From Blautia sp. (lineage in GTDB: Bacteria > Bacillota > Clostridia > Lachnospirales > Lachnospiraceae), in assembly GCA_017420455.1 (NCBI GenBank), contig JAFOJB010000487.1, positions 1 to 14,297 on the forward strand: DNA of 14,297 nt, written 5' to 3'. The position numbers and the translations under genes are program-made. The notes below the pieces were generated by a model. The model did no database searches. It was not told the origin of the DNA and was given only the letters and a program-made list of their open reading frames with translations. This document shows positions 14,292 through 14,297 of the stretch, piece after piece. The number at the start of each line of letters is the position of its first letter. The first letter of the stretch is position 1.

Positions 14292-14297
14292 ATGTTA
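14292..14297 (+). CDS. rplP: Probable start of 50S ribosomal protein L16, cut by window edge
   Basis: Only ATG TTA is visible, two bases after the rpsC stop. S3 is followed by L16 in S10 operons, and L16 normally begins Met-Leu, which fits both codons. A possible ribosome binding site (aagggag, about 14272-14278) lies inside rpsC at a rather long spacing. Identity rests on position and two residues. Confidence 0.5.

Overview
The window looks like a chromosomal housekeeping region of a Gram-positive Bacillota of class Clostridia, most likely Lachnospiraceae. The basis is: strong AGGAGG-type ribosome binding sites, sigma-A promoters (TTGNNN-17/18-TATAAT), occasional TTG and GTG starts, the gene order murB-rapZ-whiA-HPr-like, and the canonical S10 ribosomal-protein operon order. 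No rRNA, tRNA, CRISPR array, insertion sequence or prophage gene was seen. All genes lie on the + strand. The family assignment is inference; no database search was possible.

Layout. (1) 2-346 is the 3' end of an unidentified protein with an Ig-like segment and a low-complexity acidic tail. It is followed by a hairpin (365-390) and a 17-bp tandem repeat (409-475). (2) 521-3456 holds folC (dihydrofolate/folylpolyglutamate synthase), an overlapping 51-codon small gene, and a zinc-ribbon/TPR membrane protein with a Tyr/Asp-rich C-terminal tail. (3) 3514-4872 is an M18 aminopeptidase. (4) A promoter at 4919-4948 drives murB (TTG start), rapZ, whiA and a Crh-like HPr paralogue. The reading frames overlap or nearly touch, and the unit closes with a 17-bp-stem terminator at 8131-8174. 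This resembles the B. subtilis yvcJ-yvcK-yvcL-crh cluster, but yvcK is missing and murB is at the head. (5) A separately promoted gene (8335-9447) encodes a two-TM protein whose outer domain looks like a SipW-type signal peptidase that has lost catalytic motifs and gained a long charged cytoplasmic tail. (6) After several terminator-like hairpins, a strong promoter (9643-9671) and a roughly 225-nt highly foldable leader precede the S10 operon: rpsJ, rplC, rplD, rplW, rplB, rpsS, rplV, rpsC and the first two codons of probable rplP.

How the parts fit together. The murB operon joins peptidoglycan precursor synthesis, a nucleotide-binding RNase-adapter family protein, a division/growth regulator and a putative serine-phosphorylated carbon-catabolite co-regulator, so it may couple envelope growth to carbon status. 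The S10 operon supplies ribosomal proteins and has structured RNA at its leader and inside two intergenic gaps, suggesting feedback control.

The most interesting points are the HPr paralogue with Glu in place of the phospho-acceptor His15 and Ser46 retained, the degenerate SipW-like membrane protein, and the S10-operon leader RNA. No wholly new multi-gene system is evident; most of the window is ordinary core genome.
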